Positions 1-12,200 of a DNA stretch of 60,000 nt are shown in pieces. The stretch's first letter is position 1. Each line of letters starts with the position of its first letter. The notes under the pieces are model-generated. The model saw only the letters and a program-made list of their open reading frames with translations, was not told where the DNA came from and searched no databases. Position numbers and translations under genes: made by a program. Location of the stretch: contig NC_064038.1 of assembly GCF_932526225.1 (NCBI RefSeq), positions 7,937,070-7,997,069 of the forward strand, given 5' to 3'. This DNA comes from Nematostella vectensis (taxonomy: Eukaryota > Cnidaria > Anthozoa > Actiniaria > Edwardsiidae).

Positions 1-325
1 ACGGAAATGACAGCGCAGTGTAAGCACTGAATAAGTTGCTTTTTGTTGCTGTTATTTTGCCGCTAAAAGCCTGAGCGCGCGCTTGTTTGCCACCCCAACA
101 GTCACGTGATCTCTTAGCCCAAGTCCCCTATTGAGATTGTATCATTACAGTATATGTTATCACGTTTATTTTTTTGTGGGGGGGGGGGGGGGGGTATTAT
201 GAATTCCACCTTGAGAAGTCTGCAGGCTGGACTTTATGCAATAGGGATGGGTGTGATTTTAAAGAGGCATTCTATATATATTTGATTAACTTTTAAATTT
301 GCCTGCATTAATTTTCTTTTCTTAG
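1..325. other. intron or upstream sequence of UBE2Q
   Basis: No exon was recognised before the acceptor at 324-325. A run of about 17 G lies near 178-194, and an E-box-like CACGTG at about 105. The first UBE2Q exon seen starts in mid-protein, so this is probably intron, with the 5' exons to the left of the window. Confidence 0.5.
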
Positions 326-398
326 GATAATGATGAAAACAGTGAGGACTCTGATAACTATGAAATGGAAGAGGAAGTAGAGTAAGAGAGTTATTTGA

Positions 399-440
<42 letters not shown>

Positions 441-604
441 TATTACTATTATTACTATTATTACTATTATTACTATTATTACTATTATTATTATTACTAT
501 TACTATTACTATTACTATTACTATTACTATTACTATTACTATTACTATTACTATTACTATTATTACTATTACTATTATTATTATTATTTATTATTATTAT
601 TATT

Positions 605-694
<90 letters not shown>

Positions 695-1164
695 ATTGTT
701 GTTGTTGTTGTTGCTTGTTCCGTTTTCAAAAAGATCCGCGAGATACAAAGCGTTTCCATTTTAATACGACCCGTCCCCACGAAAACGCAGAAACGTTACG
801 AAAACGATAAAAATGCCCTACAGCGCATGCGTAAACACACTATTTTGCTTGTTTACATTGCGAGCGCAAATTGAATCACCTACGAATATGAACTATGAAA
901 TAAAGGGAAGGGGAAAAAAGAAAAGGAAAAAGAGAGAAAGAAATAAAAATGGAGTGCTTCTAGTAAAAGCTTTATAATCAATTCCATTTCATATTGTTGC
1001 TAATATGTACATTTATCGGAAACAACCAAATATTCCTAGTGATTATTATCGTCGTCGTCGTTGTTGTTATTATTATTATTATTATTTCTGTTAAATCATC
1101 TATGTTACATCATCATAAATCATCCGTGTTATCACGGCATAAAACACAAGTGCGGTAATGGTAC

Positions 1165-1240
<76 letters not shown>

Positions 1241-4200
1241 TTACAATTATAATCATTTTAATTAAAAAACAATGTTGAGACATATCAAGAATAACCAGTT
1301 AAACTTAAAATAAAAAAAAATAGAACAAGGCTGCATGCTTTTATTATCTGAGAACTGGATTTCATTGAAATTTTAAGTACACTAACTTAACCCAAAATGT
1401 GCTCAGAAAGTGCGAAAGATGTTGCTGCATCCTAAAATATAAAATGTAATATATTATTAAGAATCACCCTTAAATGTTCTAGTCTATAGTATACAAACAT
1501 TTTTACTCTAGCAATGATGAGAAGAAAGAATTACAAGAAATTGGTGCTGAGAACTTTGCTGTCTTAGAAAGACTGAGGCTTACAAGACGTGAAGATCATT
1601 TGAAGGTAAAGTATAAGAAATTGCTTATCATGTAATGGCACTGTTGCTAGGCCCTTAACCTGTTGCTCTTGTTTGCTTTGTAAGAGCCCTATTTGTTCCT
1701 ATGCCCATAACATGTTACCCTTGTTTGCCCTGTTAGGGCACTGTTTATTGCTATGCTCATAACCTGCTACTCTTGTTTGCCTTGTTAGAGCACTTTTGTT
1801 TTGTTATGCCCATAACCTGTTACCCTTGTTTGCCCTGTTTATTGCTATGCTCATAACCTGTTACCCTTGTTTGCCTTGTTAGAGCACTCTTGTTTTGTTA
1901 TGCCCATAACCTGTTACCCTTGTTTGCCCTGTTTATTGCTATGCTCATAACCTGCTACTCTTGTTTGCCTTGTTAGGGCACTGTTTGTGGATCAGTGCAA
2001 GCAACAGACAGGCTCATGAAAGAACTGAGGGATGTGTACAGATCTGACAGCTTCAAATTAGGTTAACATCACTATCACTCGACTGACAAAAGTCCTTACC
2101 AGCTTCAAATTAGGTTAACATCACTATCACTCGACTGACAAAAGTCCTTACCAGCTTCAAATTAGGTTAACATCACTATCACTCGACTGACAAAAGTCCT
2201 TACCAGCTTTGAAATTTTCATTTTATTCTTGAGATTCAAAAATGATTTTTCATTGCTTTCACACAATACCAAAATGCATTTCACTCATTATCATTTAATT
2301 TTTATGCATACTTTATTGTGAGATTCTATGAGAGATAGTTTGGAAAGACTAAAATTTGGTTCCAGTATTGTGCCAACAACCTTTTTAGTACTTAGAGAAG
2401 TTATTAAAGGAACTGACATCTTACTTTTTTGTTTCAGGAAATTACTCTGTCTATCTGAATAATGATAATCTTTATGACTGGAGTATCAAAATAATGAGGT
2501 ATGAATACCCCCCTCCCCTGAATCCCCTTACCGTTTTAGGTAGTTATTAGACTTACTCATCTAACCTCATGAAAAAAAAGCTTGTACTTGTCTATAGCTA
2601 CAGTTGTTTTTGTACCATTTTATAACGAAATTTCCCTTCAATTTTCACCGCTCACTTCCCATATTCATTTCCATATAACTTACGTTTACACTTCTAATTC
2701 CCCACCCTGAGATTTTGGCCTAACACCATTTTCAGCTCACCCCCTTTCGCACTAGCCGTCTTGGTATAAAAATCCAAACTTTTAATAAACTAAACTATCT
2801 CTGTATCTCTACTGAGATATTGAACCTTTTACATTTTCTTTATGCAGTATGTATACTTTACACATCTCCCAATCTGTAATAACAAGGCTTTTCAAATTTA
2901 TTGTATTTGCTTATTGGACTATTCATAGAGTTGATCCTGAGAGCGTCCTGCACAAAGACATGGTCCAGATAGAGAAACAAGAAGGCATAGACCACATCCT
3001 ACTGAACATGACTTTTACGGTAAGTAACATAGACCATATCTTACTAAACATGAGTTTTATGGTAAGAAGACATGGACCACATCCTACTAAACATGACTTT
3101 TACAATAAGAAGGCATAGACCATCTCTTACTAAACATGACTTTTACGGTAAGAAGGCATAGACCATATCTTTTACTAAACATGACTTTTATGATAAAAAG
3201 GCATAGACCATATCTTACTAAACAAGACTTTTATGATAAAAAGGCATAGACCATATCTTACTAAACAAGACTTTTATGATAAAAAGGCATAGACCATATC
3301 TTCCTATACATGACTTGTACGGTAAGTAGGCATAGACCATATCTTCCTATACATGACTGGTACAGTAAGTAGGCATAGACCATATCTTACTATACATGAC
3401 TTGTACAGTAAGTAGGCATAGACCATATCTTACTATACATGACTTGTACAGTAAGTAGGCATAGACCATATCTTCCTATACATGACTTGTACAGTAAGTA
3501 GGCATAGACCATATCTTACTATACATGACTTGTACGGTAAGTAGGCATAGACCATATCCTACTTAACATGGCACAGTAAGCAGGATTTCCTCCAGAAAAA
3601 CAAACAAACAAAGGAAAATAAACATGAAGGCAAACTAGGGGGACACAAAAAGGGGACTTGTTATGCTGGCACGGTTTTTGTTTACATTGTTATAGTAAAA
3701 AGCAGAAAAAAAAGACAAAAAACATTGGTTCATGCAAAAAAACAAACATTATCATAAAACAAACATGCAATATTTTAATAACAGGTATGGTATCTTGGAC
3801 ACGTTCGCCGCGATTTTGCCACGGAAAATGTTGCAATAGTTTGTAACATTACTGTATGTACCTTGCCACTTCGAGTAGTGCCCAATGTGCTTCCTGTTCA
3901 AGGCCGTTTTAATTCGATTTTTTTTTCTTGCCCTCCAGGATAAGTTTCCATTTGATCCGCCATTTGTAAGAGTTTGTTATCCAGTTATTCAAGCGGGGTA
4001 AGTAGTTATAGAGTGCACCATCACTATCTTCTTTTTTTCTATGGAAGCCTAATGACTCAATCTTGAGTGCTACTGGTTTTTTGTACAACACATTGGTCCT
4101 CCCTTAGCCACAGCATAAGTAGATATAACACTATGATTAATTGATATCATGGCTGTAATTAGATTTTTCCAAAGCGAATATTGTCATGACACTCACTACT

Positions 4201-5960
4201 TGTTTAGGTTTGAGGTGAAAATAAGAATATGAAATCACACCCTTCCTATTTATTCTGAAATAAACATGTCTTCAAATCTACTCCTACTCTTATTCAACTT
4301 CAGTTTTATTGTACATAATGTGCATAGGTATGTGCTGAGTGGATGTGTAGTTTTGTAAGAATTTGACTCTGTTGTATGTTATTTCCATAGGTATGTGTTG
4401 AGTGGAGGCGTAGTTTTTTTTTTATAAATTTCACATAACTCTATTTTACCTTATGTGTATAGGTATATATGTGCTGAGTGGAGGTGTAGTTTTGTATGAA
4501 TTTGCCTCTATTGTATGTTATTTCCATAGGTATGTGCTGAGTGGAGGCGTAGTTTTTTTTTATAAGTTTCACATACTCTATTTTACCTTATGTGTATAGG
4601 TATATATGTGCTGAGTGGAGGTGTAGTTTTGTATGAATTTGCCTCTATTGTATGTTATTTCCATAGGTATGTGCTGAGTGGAGGCGTAGTTTTTTTTATA
4701 AATTTCACATACTCTATTTTACTTTATGTGTATAGGTATATATGTGCTGAGTGGAGGTGTAGTTTTGTATGAATTTGACTCTATTGTATGTTATTTCCAT
4801 AGGTATGTGCTGAGTGGAGGCGTAGTTTTTTTTATAAATTTCGCATACTCTATTTTACCTTATGTGTATAGGTATATATGTGCTGAGTGGATATGAATTT
4901 GACTCTATTGTATGTTATTTCCATAGCTATGTGCTGAGTGGAGGTGCAATTTGCATGGAGCTCTTGACCCCACAGGTAATGTACAAAGTGGAGAAAGAAA
5001 GGATTGAAGGAGTGGGGGAGGGGGGTTAGGAAGTATGAGGTTAGACAGAAGCTTTACAAAAAATAAAGTGTACATGTACCAGATTTTTGTTTGGATGGGA
5101 GGGGGGCATTGCCACCCTTGGTAAGGGTAGTGTGTGTGCTTGAATGGTTTCTAAAGCTATCCTTGTTTTGCCTAGGGGTGGAGTAGTGCTTATACAATAG
5201 AAGCCGTCATCGTCCAGATTTCCGCCACTCTGGTCAAAGGAAAAGCTCGTATTAACTTCCAAGATACCAAAAAGGTGGGTTGAGTGATTTCCTCGAACAG
5301 CATAGTGTATTTCGATTTATTTATCTCATGTTTGGTGGTTGTCTGTGTCCCTCTCTTAGCCCGGAGTATATAGTCTTCACAGAGCACAGCAATCCTTCAA
5401 ATCTCTTGTCCAGATACACGAGAAGAATGGTAAGTCTTCCAAACTTATGCTACGCTCACACCACTCTGAACATTACGTATTACGTATATAAGGGGTGTCT
5501 GGGTACAGCGTGTGCTCTCACCACCAGGGCCAGACTTGACTAGAGTTAGTCTATTCACTACTTTGCCCCGATATCGGGTTTTGCTCCATTTGACCCTTCC
5601 GTGTTGGCTGTCGAGGCGCCTTCATATTCTTCGCCTCGGTCACGTTGTATCTGCCCTCTCAGTAGAATAAGATCTCCATATGTTTTTTATTGTTGTCTGG
5701 ACCTTGAAATATCGACAACAGGAACACTCTCTCGATTAAAAAGACTTAAATTTTTCAAGATGTTTGAAACATAATTACCTTGAACCTCATTTGATGATAC
5801 GTGCTAATGGACACGTACTCGATCATTGATTTGATACCCTGCGGGTTACGATACATGGACTCTCAGGGTGCAACCTTATTTGAAGTATGCACAAACCGTA
5901 TCGTAAATGTCTATTTTTTTTTTATCAGGCTGGTACACCCCGCCCAAGCACGAAGGGTAG
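326..5960 (+). CDS. UBE2Q: ubiquitin-conjugating enzyme E2 Q (UBE2Q1/2-like), 5' end missing
   Basis: Nine exons join in phase with GT/AG borders: 326-381, 1512-1605, 1977-2061, 2438-2498, 2929-3019, 3939-3997, 4927-4975, 5176-5274, 5360-5429, and a terminal piece 5929-5960 ending in TAG. The protein starts acidic ([10 protein letters not shown]) and runs through [45 protein letters not shown] and [11 protein letters not shown] to [10 protein letters not shown]-stop, matching the C-terminal RWD/UBC part of vertebrate UBE2Q1/UBE2Q2. The catalytic cysteine is the C of GGAICMELL in the 4927-4975 exon; the usual HPN motif is absent, as in the E2 Q family. It should accept ubiquitin from E1 and pass it to substrates in cytosol or nucleus. 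N-terminal exons lie upstream. Four junctions are embedded in tandem arrays (separate entries). No clear AATAAA follows the stop closely. Confidence 0.93.
396..712. repeat. compound trinucleotide microsatellite in UBE2Q intron
   Basis: About 315 bp of trinucleotide repeat changing in blocks: (ATT)n, then ATT/ACT alternations, then (ATC)n, (ATT)n and finally (TTG)n. It lies in the intron between the exons ending at 381 and starting at 1512. Long poly-Leu, poly-Ile and poly-Asn frames here are repeat artefacts. Confidence 0.95.
1047..1245. repeat. two (ATT)n microsatellites
   Basis: Two short blocks, about 1047-1088 (GTC/GTT then ATT) and about 1163-1243 (ATT), in the same UBE2Q intron. Either could be a tail of a decayed LINE, since a LINE 3' end at about 44080 also finishes in ATT repeats. 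Confidence 0.9.
1644..1990 (+). repeat. minisatellite copying the 3' splice site of the UBE2Q exon at 1977
   Basis: Imperfect units of about 45-65 bp with a shared core TGCCTTGTTAGGGCACTGTT and CATAACCTGTTACCCTTGTT. The core contains the polypyrimidine/AG acceptor and the first exon bases (GGC ACT GTT, encoding GTV). The real exon is the last unit. Several upstream units keep an AG in the same place, so decoy acceptors exist. Confidence 0.85.
2049..2206 (+). repeat. 52-bp minisatellite copying the 5' splice site of the UBE2Q exon ending 2061
   Basis: Three nearly identical 52-bp units starting at 2049, 2101 and 2153. Each begins with the last 13 exonic bases AGCTTCAAATTAG followed by the donor GTTAAC. 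The first unit is the real exon end; the other two are intronic donor copies. Confidence 0.92.
2982..3583 (+). repeat. 43-bp minisatellite copying the 5' splice site of the UBE2Q exon ending 3019
   Basis: About 14 tandem units of roughly 43 bp (core GGCATAGACCATATCTTACT then ACATGACTTTTACGGTAAG). The first unit is the exon end plus donor; the rest form a graded series in intron 5. Several later units keep GTAAGT, others have decayed to GATAAAA or ACAGTAAG. Use of the donor at 3062 would add 42 bases in frame. Confidence 0.95.
4318..4945 (+). repeat. higher-order minisatellite copying the 3' splice site of the UBE2Q exon at 4927
   Basis: About ten copies of ATAG|GTATGTGCTGAGTGGAGG spaced 60-75 bp apart. 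Two unit types alternate (one with a poly-T/TATAAATTTCACATAC spacer, one with TGTAGTTTTGTATGAATTTG), giving a dimeric period near 140 bp. The last copy is the real acceptor (CCATAG at 4921-4926) and start of the exon holding the catalytic cysteine. Confidence 0.93.
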
Positions 5961-7180
5961 CACCCGCTTATGGTACGGGTCTCCTTGCTGCTTGATTCGT
6001 TTATATTTTCGTAAACCCCCCACTAGGAGCTTCTAGTGCATGTATATATACAAAGATGCCGAATCCATACATTGATCTGCTCATTGCGGACCAGGTAACT
6101 ATAAATAACCTTTATAATGAGGACGTCCAGCCAATCCATCTATAGAGCCATCGAATTGCTTAGGACAAGACAAGAGTAGGAAGTGATGACGACGGAGAAC
6201 AACGATAAACCGGTTACGGGAAGGGCTTATTACGTCACAATTCCCGGTGCATTGGACGAAAAAACTCCGGAGTAAAGAAAGGACTTTCTAGAATTGTCTA
6301 CAACGGTGCGCCAATCGACCAACAAGGACATCCAGATTTGCAAAGTTATACTGTCTATTGAGGCGTAGACGTTTGCACTACTAGCCAATCTATAGATTTT
6401 GTAATTTAAAAAAATAGTGCATTCACTTTTCTGTCCAGATATCATACCGTTTCCTAGCGCTTCCAAGTAGTATATGGGGTTCAATGGAGAACTTGATTTG
6501 GCTCTGCCTTACAACACCTTGATATGGCGGCTACCGTTGTTGGAATCGATGAAAATAGGATGATTTGAATTCAAAACAATTCTTGGCCTGGCGAGCCATC
6601 CCCTGTTAAGTTCGAGGCTGTCTCGCCTGAAACGCAGGCTAAACAATTCTAGATACTTTTATTGAAGTTTCAAAGGTGCTGTTTATGTTGCGTAGAAGGT
6701 AGAGTCACAATGCATCATAGGAGTGCTTTATTTTCAGCAGGAATTTAGCGACATTTTAAGAATCGTCTTGAATTGCCTTCTTTTTATTGAGGTATACTTG
6801 TCACATTGTTGGCGAAGGAATTAGTTCTCAGGCTCCACGCGCCCATGTCAACAATCAGTGCATGGACAGTGCTGAATAACGTATGCGCATGCGCGTGTTC
6901 TGGAGAAAACAAGCACAATCGTAGTGTTGAATCGTTCGAGTAAAGGTACGAAAGGCTGACTTCAGTTGCTGTTTTGACTTACTGTACAGCATTAAAACCA
7001 TACTGTACAAAAGATGACAGATTTGTTTGATAACGAGGGAGTCAGGAAGAAAATTATAGCCTTGGGTTTCGTCTAGTTTTTTTAGCATTCGCCAAAATGT
7101 GACAGTTCGCCGGTAAAACGCCGCCATTTCAGAACAAAAAGGCTGGTTTAACCGCGCGGTACTGGAACTAGTCTTGCGTT
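5961..7180. other. UBE2Q 3' flank, no gene seen
   Basis: Contains the UBE2Q 3' UTR and gene-free sequence. A short frame at 6523 (ATGGCGGCTACC, MAATVVGIDENRMI-stop) and small frames on both strands show no recognisable domain. No repeat structure was noticed. Confidence 0.5.
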
Positions 7181-7196
7181 TTTCAGCAATGGCCAG

Positions 7197-7342
7197 TGCA
7201 TGTCCCATACTGTCCCATGATGTCCCATACTGTCCCATGATGTCCCATACTGTCCCATGATGTCCCATGATGTCTCATACTGTCCCATGATGTCCCATAC
7301 TGTCCCATGATGTCCCATGATGTCCCATGATGTCCCGTGCCC
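7197..7342. repeat. TGTCCCATAC/TGTCCCATGA minisatellite
   Basis: About 14 copies of a 10-bp unit alternating between TGTCCCATAC and TGTCCCATGA with rare substitutions. The minus-strand frames reading GHHGTVWDIMGQYGTSWD come from the repeat and are not a protein. Confidence 0.95.
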
Positions 7343-7858
7343 CATATATAGCATGATCATCAAATCTTGTTTATGTGAAATTGAAACTCACAGCCAAGTT
7401 ATTTCACCCCGACGCTTAAATTCGTATCATGGATAACTATTTTTTGTATTATGGTAAGAAGAATAAAACATGATCGTTAGACCAGAAAATTAAAGATCTA
7501 TAGACCATAAAATAAAAAAAAAACTACAGACCAGAAAATAAAAGATCTATAGATCAGAAAATATAAGAGTTGAAACATGTAACTGACATTTGAATCACGT
7601 GAAAAGCAAGCATTCGCAGAAATCTGTGTTAGAAAACAATGCATTCGTTTTAATCGAATCAATGTGTTAAACCTAACTTCTCTCGTTTTTAACAAAATAT
7701 TGAGATTGTTTTGTATTTAAATATCTACGGAAAGAATCTCTCTCTCTCTACCGTAGCCGAAGTTAGAGATTCCGTTGGCTGCCTCCAATCCATGGTGGTG
7801 TTTCATGGAAATTCAACAAAGTTTGCAAACTCTTTTTGTGTTGTGCTTTGTGATGTGC

Positions 7859-8227
7859 TACCATGGAGACAGGAGCAAAAAATGGCAAAATTAAAATTGT
7901 AAGGTTATGTTAGCTTACGTTTTGTCTGTATTTGCCTAGGGGTTCCTTGCATAATATAAAACAAAATAAGCTTTAGTATTTTTTGGTAGATGATCCGTTC
8001 TTGAGATATGATTGAGCAAAGATGCCTTAGGTAATGGAAAAAGTAGCAGACAAGTCAAGAGTCTTAACAATTTGCAATATCTCAAGAAAGGATTATCTAA
8101 AATAATACTAAAGCTTATTTTGTTTCATATTACACAAGGCGAATCTATGCAAAAAAAATCAAGCGGATTTAAGCTAACACGATCTTACAATTTGAACTTT
8201 GCCATTTTTTGCTCCTGTCTACCATGG
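7859..8227. mobile_element. foldback (long inverted-repeat) element
   Basis: The left part (from ACCATGGAGACAGGAGC, through AACAAAATAAGCTTTAGTAT) reappears inverted on the right (ATACTAAAGCTTATTTTGTT through GCTCCTGTCTACCATGG). The arms are about 170 bp each with scattered differences and little loop, so the segment folds into one long hairpin. No transposase frame and no clear target duplication, so it is a candidate non-autonomous foldback/MITE. Confidence 0.65.
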
Positions 8228-9150
8228 TCGAAATGCTCGCAAATGTTACCGCTGATAAACTACTTGCAATTTTTTTTTAGGAGTACCCATATTTTAGTTG
8301 TAATTATATTACGCCATGGATCTGTTGCAAAATAAAAAGCTTTCTATTTGTATTCGTATTCCATTATACAGCAGAGAGAAACGACAGAAAACAATGCACT
8401 TTGCGAGGACGGGGACGTTAGCGCTACACCTTAACAGTTTTGTAAAGTTAACCAATAAATTGCACAGGGATGGTGTTCTACAGAGAAAGGGAGTCCTGCC
8501 TTCCTAAAATCCACGGGACAGTTCTTGCCGGCGTCGTATATCTACCCCTACTGACATGCATAGATATCGTAAAGATGGATTTCACGTACCGATTGTTCGG
8601 GCCAATTAGCGGCTGGTGCCTTTGGAAACTGCGGTTTTTCGGTGTCCATAGGGAGAGCTCCAAAATGGCGCGTTTGCGAATGCTTTCTCTCGCTTAGAAA
8701 AATCGTGGAATTGCAGCTTCTCCATGCCTGATCATTTGAAAGTGGAAACCATTCCCGTTAACCCGTATTAGCCAGGGATTGTCATTCGTGTGGTTCTTGA
8801 GTTTTGTAGTTCCTCCTTTTCTCCGTGAGAGATGGCACATACTTTTTCCTTTGCGTATTAGGTATAAGATTGAAAGCATAAAATGCAGCTGTAGTACTTA
8901 TGTTCCAGCCATCGAGTACCCCCTGTCCCCCTCCCCTCCCCTCAGAGTAAGGGACTGTCAAAAACTTTCTGTTCCATGTTTGAAAATGTGGAGATGCTGG
9001 CTCCGCTTTAAGCAGTGCCTAATTGGGGGTAAGGCGTCGTTTTACAATTAGTAATGGTTGTGGAAAACTAGTGTTTTACGAACTACAATGACATGGCTTT
9101 AGAAATTATTAGGGCCTTCTTTGCCCCTCCCCCTTTTACAGCCCTGAAAA
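8228..9150. other. gene-free stretch upstream of the Kazal-type gene
   Basis: Small frames on both strands without recognisable domains. A CAAAATGGCGCG (YY1-like) motif lies at about 8661, and C-rich blocks at about 8920-8945 and 9125-9138. No exon identified. Confidence 0.45.
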
Positions 9151-9156
9151 TGAGAG

Positions 9157-9192
9157 ATCACGTGACGTGATAGACGTCACTTTATATGAGTA
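9157..9192 (+). promoter_or_regulatory. candidate promoter of the Kazal-type gene (E-box/CRE-like plus TATA-like)
   Basis: ATCACGTGACGTGATAGACG at 9157-9176 packs a CACGTG E-box, a TGACGTGA half-CRE and a GACGTCAC site next to each other. It is followed by TTTATATGAG (TATA-like, about 9182). This lies about 90-120 bp before the signal-peptide ATG at 9278. Factor binding is inference. Confidence 0.45.
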
Positions 9193-9277
9193 TATTGCCA
9201 CCCATAGACTCCCAAAGCTAGACATAATACACCGATCCCACGGAAGAACTGCTAAACGAGCGAGCGCTTAGGCCACA

Positions 9278-12200
9278 ATGCGGAGATGGGGTCTCGTCTT
9301 CAGCCTGCTTGTTCTGGTGATACAGGAAACGCCTTGCACTGTGTTCACGCGAGGTGGGTACCGCCTGTTCTCTTGTAGGTAGGGTTTGTACTTTTGCGGT
9401 GCGAGGGACCGGGTAACCGCCATTGCTTTATACACCAAATCGGTGATGTCTCTCCAGCCACTTCTCTTTCTCTAAAAGCTTTTTAATTCGTAATGATCGT
9501 TAACAGATGCTGTGGTCTAGTTTAACTTCAATTATGACTTAATTTCTTTGGCCTTATTAATTTACCGCAATTCCTTTTAAACCTGATTTGTTTTTATGCG
9601 AGCGATTTCATGCGTATACTGTTATAAGTATTTCCTATTATTATTACTATTTTTCGCGTTCTTGCAAAAACGAAAATCTGAAACAGTCCTCAAAATCAAA
9701 GTACATTGTCATCATTTATTGAGTTATAGACAAATATTATGTGAGCACCAAAACGATGAAATCATTCTGCTTACTGTCTTACTAGCTGCTTGTTCAAGAA
9801 TTCTGAGGAAATGTTTCCAACAATTTCCAACTCCTAAAACCGCCTTTGAATATTATTCCATAAAGAATTTGACTAAAATCAGTCAAATTCTTTATGGAAT
9901 TACTGCAAAGGGTCGGCCAATGAAATAAATTGAAGCAATGAAAACCTTTTGAGTCGTTTGAACCTTATCAACGTGAGTTCTCACTACCCGCTGATACTCA
10001 AAATCACAGCAAGAGAATTTATTCCACCTAACTCGATCCAAGCCAGTCGGACAAGTAAGCAAGGTTTTGCCACATTCTAACATAAACCTTGGTTACTTTT
10101 TCTACTCCCCTGCTTTCTTGTCAAGGTCGGAAGTGTTTCACATGCGACAATAATGTAAAGCTGTAATTCAACCTTGTAAAACTGCAGAATTATCTATTAA
10201 ACTTTGACCACTCGGAGCAGGTGACCTAAATCGGCGAGCATTGCACAGCAAGAGGCCAATATTAAAACCGCTCCTGGCTGACCCAACTAGCGGCTAGGCG
10301 CGATAACAGATGGAAAATAAATTGATAAATTTAACTGGTGATGCTATGTATTTAAGTTATTTTGAAATACTGTTTACTATACAAGCCAAAGTTATCTGGC
10401 CTATAGTGCTAACGTTTGACGCAAGTCGTTTGCCTAAACTTGTTCCCGTCGAATTGCTTCGCGAACATTTCTTGCCTTGTGTTCAATGGATTATGTCTGA
10501 GGTAACCTGGACGATGCTTACACGGGGATTTTCTGCTCTTGAACGATCAGATGTTTGAAGAAGAAAGTTAATGCATTTTGAACACCTGCGGGCGCGTACT
10601 TGATACGCACCCTGTAGGCGATTCACCACAGGAATCCTTCGAACACTAGACAACTAGTTTTCAACCTGCGTTTGAAAGAAAAGTATCATATTACTTTTGG
10701 TCTATATGTCGCATATACACCTATTTCAATAAAAAAGGTTGTCAGTGAAATGGCGATTGGCAAATGGCAGTTCTACGACCGAAAGTAACCATGCGTCTCG
10801 AAGAAAAGGGGTAAATCAAATCAATTATCCACTAAAGATTACCAATGCTTGGCTCTGACATTGCCGGACTTTATTTAACACCTTTAATTTTACGAATAAT
10901 CAGTACCCATTTGCCATTCGCCATTTGCACAGACAAGGTTTTTTGAAATAGGTGTATACCAAACCTCTTTGTTCGGTCGAATACAAATGTGGCATCATAC
11001 TGATGTGCCCATTAGAGTAGTTAAAAATGAAAAGATTTGCTTGCCTTCGTTTACACTGGAATATTTCCCATGATTGATACTGTGAACAGAGGAAAGGTTC
11101 TTCTATACGTTATTTATGTATTGAATTTCCAGTTATTCTGGTGCGGAAGGCACAACAGAGCTTGGCTCCAATTGCCGCTGGACGAACTCGAGATTTCTAA
11201 CACAAATCCGAGTGAGGGAAAAAAAGGAGGGGGCAACTTATGAAGCATATTTGCCTTTTACAATTTCCATTTTCTTGCTTTAAAATTGCAAAGCTTTTTT
11301 TGTTGCTGTTTCCTAACTTGGGCAAGTTACATGTAGCAAGCAAATTCCGTTTTTGCTTTCAAGCTTCAAATTCCTTATTCTATACAAAATATGAAATATT
11401 AAAGCTGTACTTAAACGACAACGGGAAGAGATGAAGGTGTCTGGAAGACACATACCACCAGGTCTGACGTCCAAGCGCTTTAGAGAGGGGGTCATCGATT
11501 ATCACAAGCTATGCACTGATATTATCAGACTGGTTGGTTTAAACCAATGTACACATTTGTTTTTACAGAGCAAGGCAGTGATGTACTTAAGACAAAAGAG
11601 AAACAAAAGATTCTTTTAAGATTTTTTCAGATTATCTTTCTATTTTAAGACTCCTCTTTAATGGAAATAGAGAAGAAGCGCTTCCATGGATGGTAAAAGA
11701 GATTAGGGAATTGAAAAAAAAGCTTCAGTCAAGTTTCCTGCCGTGTGCCTTTGTGTGAGCTACGTAAGTCACACGAAGCACGTCGAAAACATATCAATCA
11801 ATTGCTGTCGCTCAATGATCTAAAAGAGCCTTTGGCGAGCGCGCGGGAAACCTGATGATGTTCTAAAATTTTAGGTTCTAGGCTTATCTTTCAAAATGGC
11901 GGCCTGCAAAATCATGGCAAACACGAATTCCCGCAAGTTTACGTGTACAGCTCTAGGGCGAAAAACGGGTAAACTTATTGAAGCGGACAAAAATGGTATG
12001 AATGCCCTAAAAAGAAATTGGCGGAACGAGTCTCTTAAGCGTTGTCTTGTCTCCTACATAATTAACATTTTAGCATGACAAATATCAAAGCGGGAGCGTA
12101 GGAGAAAACTGTAATAGTTAAAGATTCGCATCCTTTAACGAATTGTACGTTTTGATTTAGCCACTGGGTGTAGGATAGTCGTGACAAGCGTTCTCTTCTC

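Noticed and set aside
395-874. Poly-Leu/Ile (plus) and poly-Ile/Met/Asn (minus) open frames
   Set aside because: They are translations of the ATT/ACT/ATC microsatellite in an intron, not proteins.
2982-4945. CRISPR-like look of regularly spaced repeats
   Set aside because: Units are contiguous tandem copies without unique spacers, in introns of a eukaryotic gene.
6855-7363. Minus-strand frames with GHHGTVWDIMGQYGTSWDSM repeats
   Set aside because: They come from the 10-bp TGTCCCAT minisatellite; no gene signals around them.
9596-9928. 110-residue frame in the large intron
   Set aside because: Runs through the 20-bp hairpin; hydrophobic but no homology recognised and no splice sites fit.
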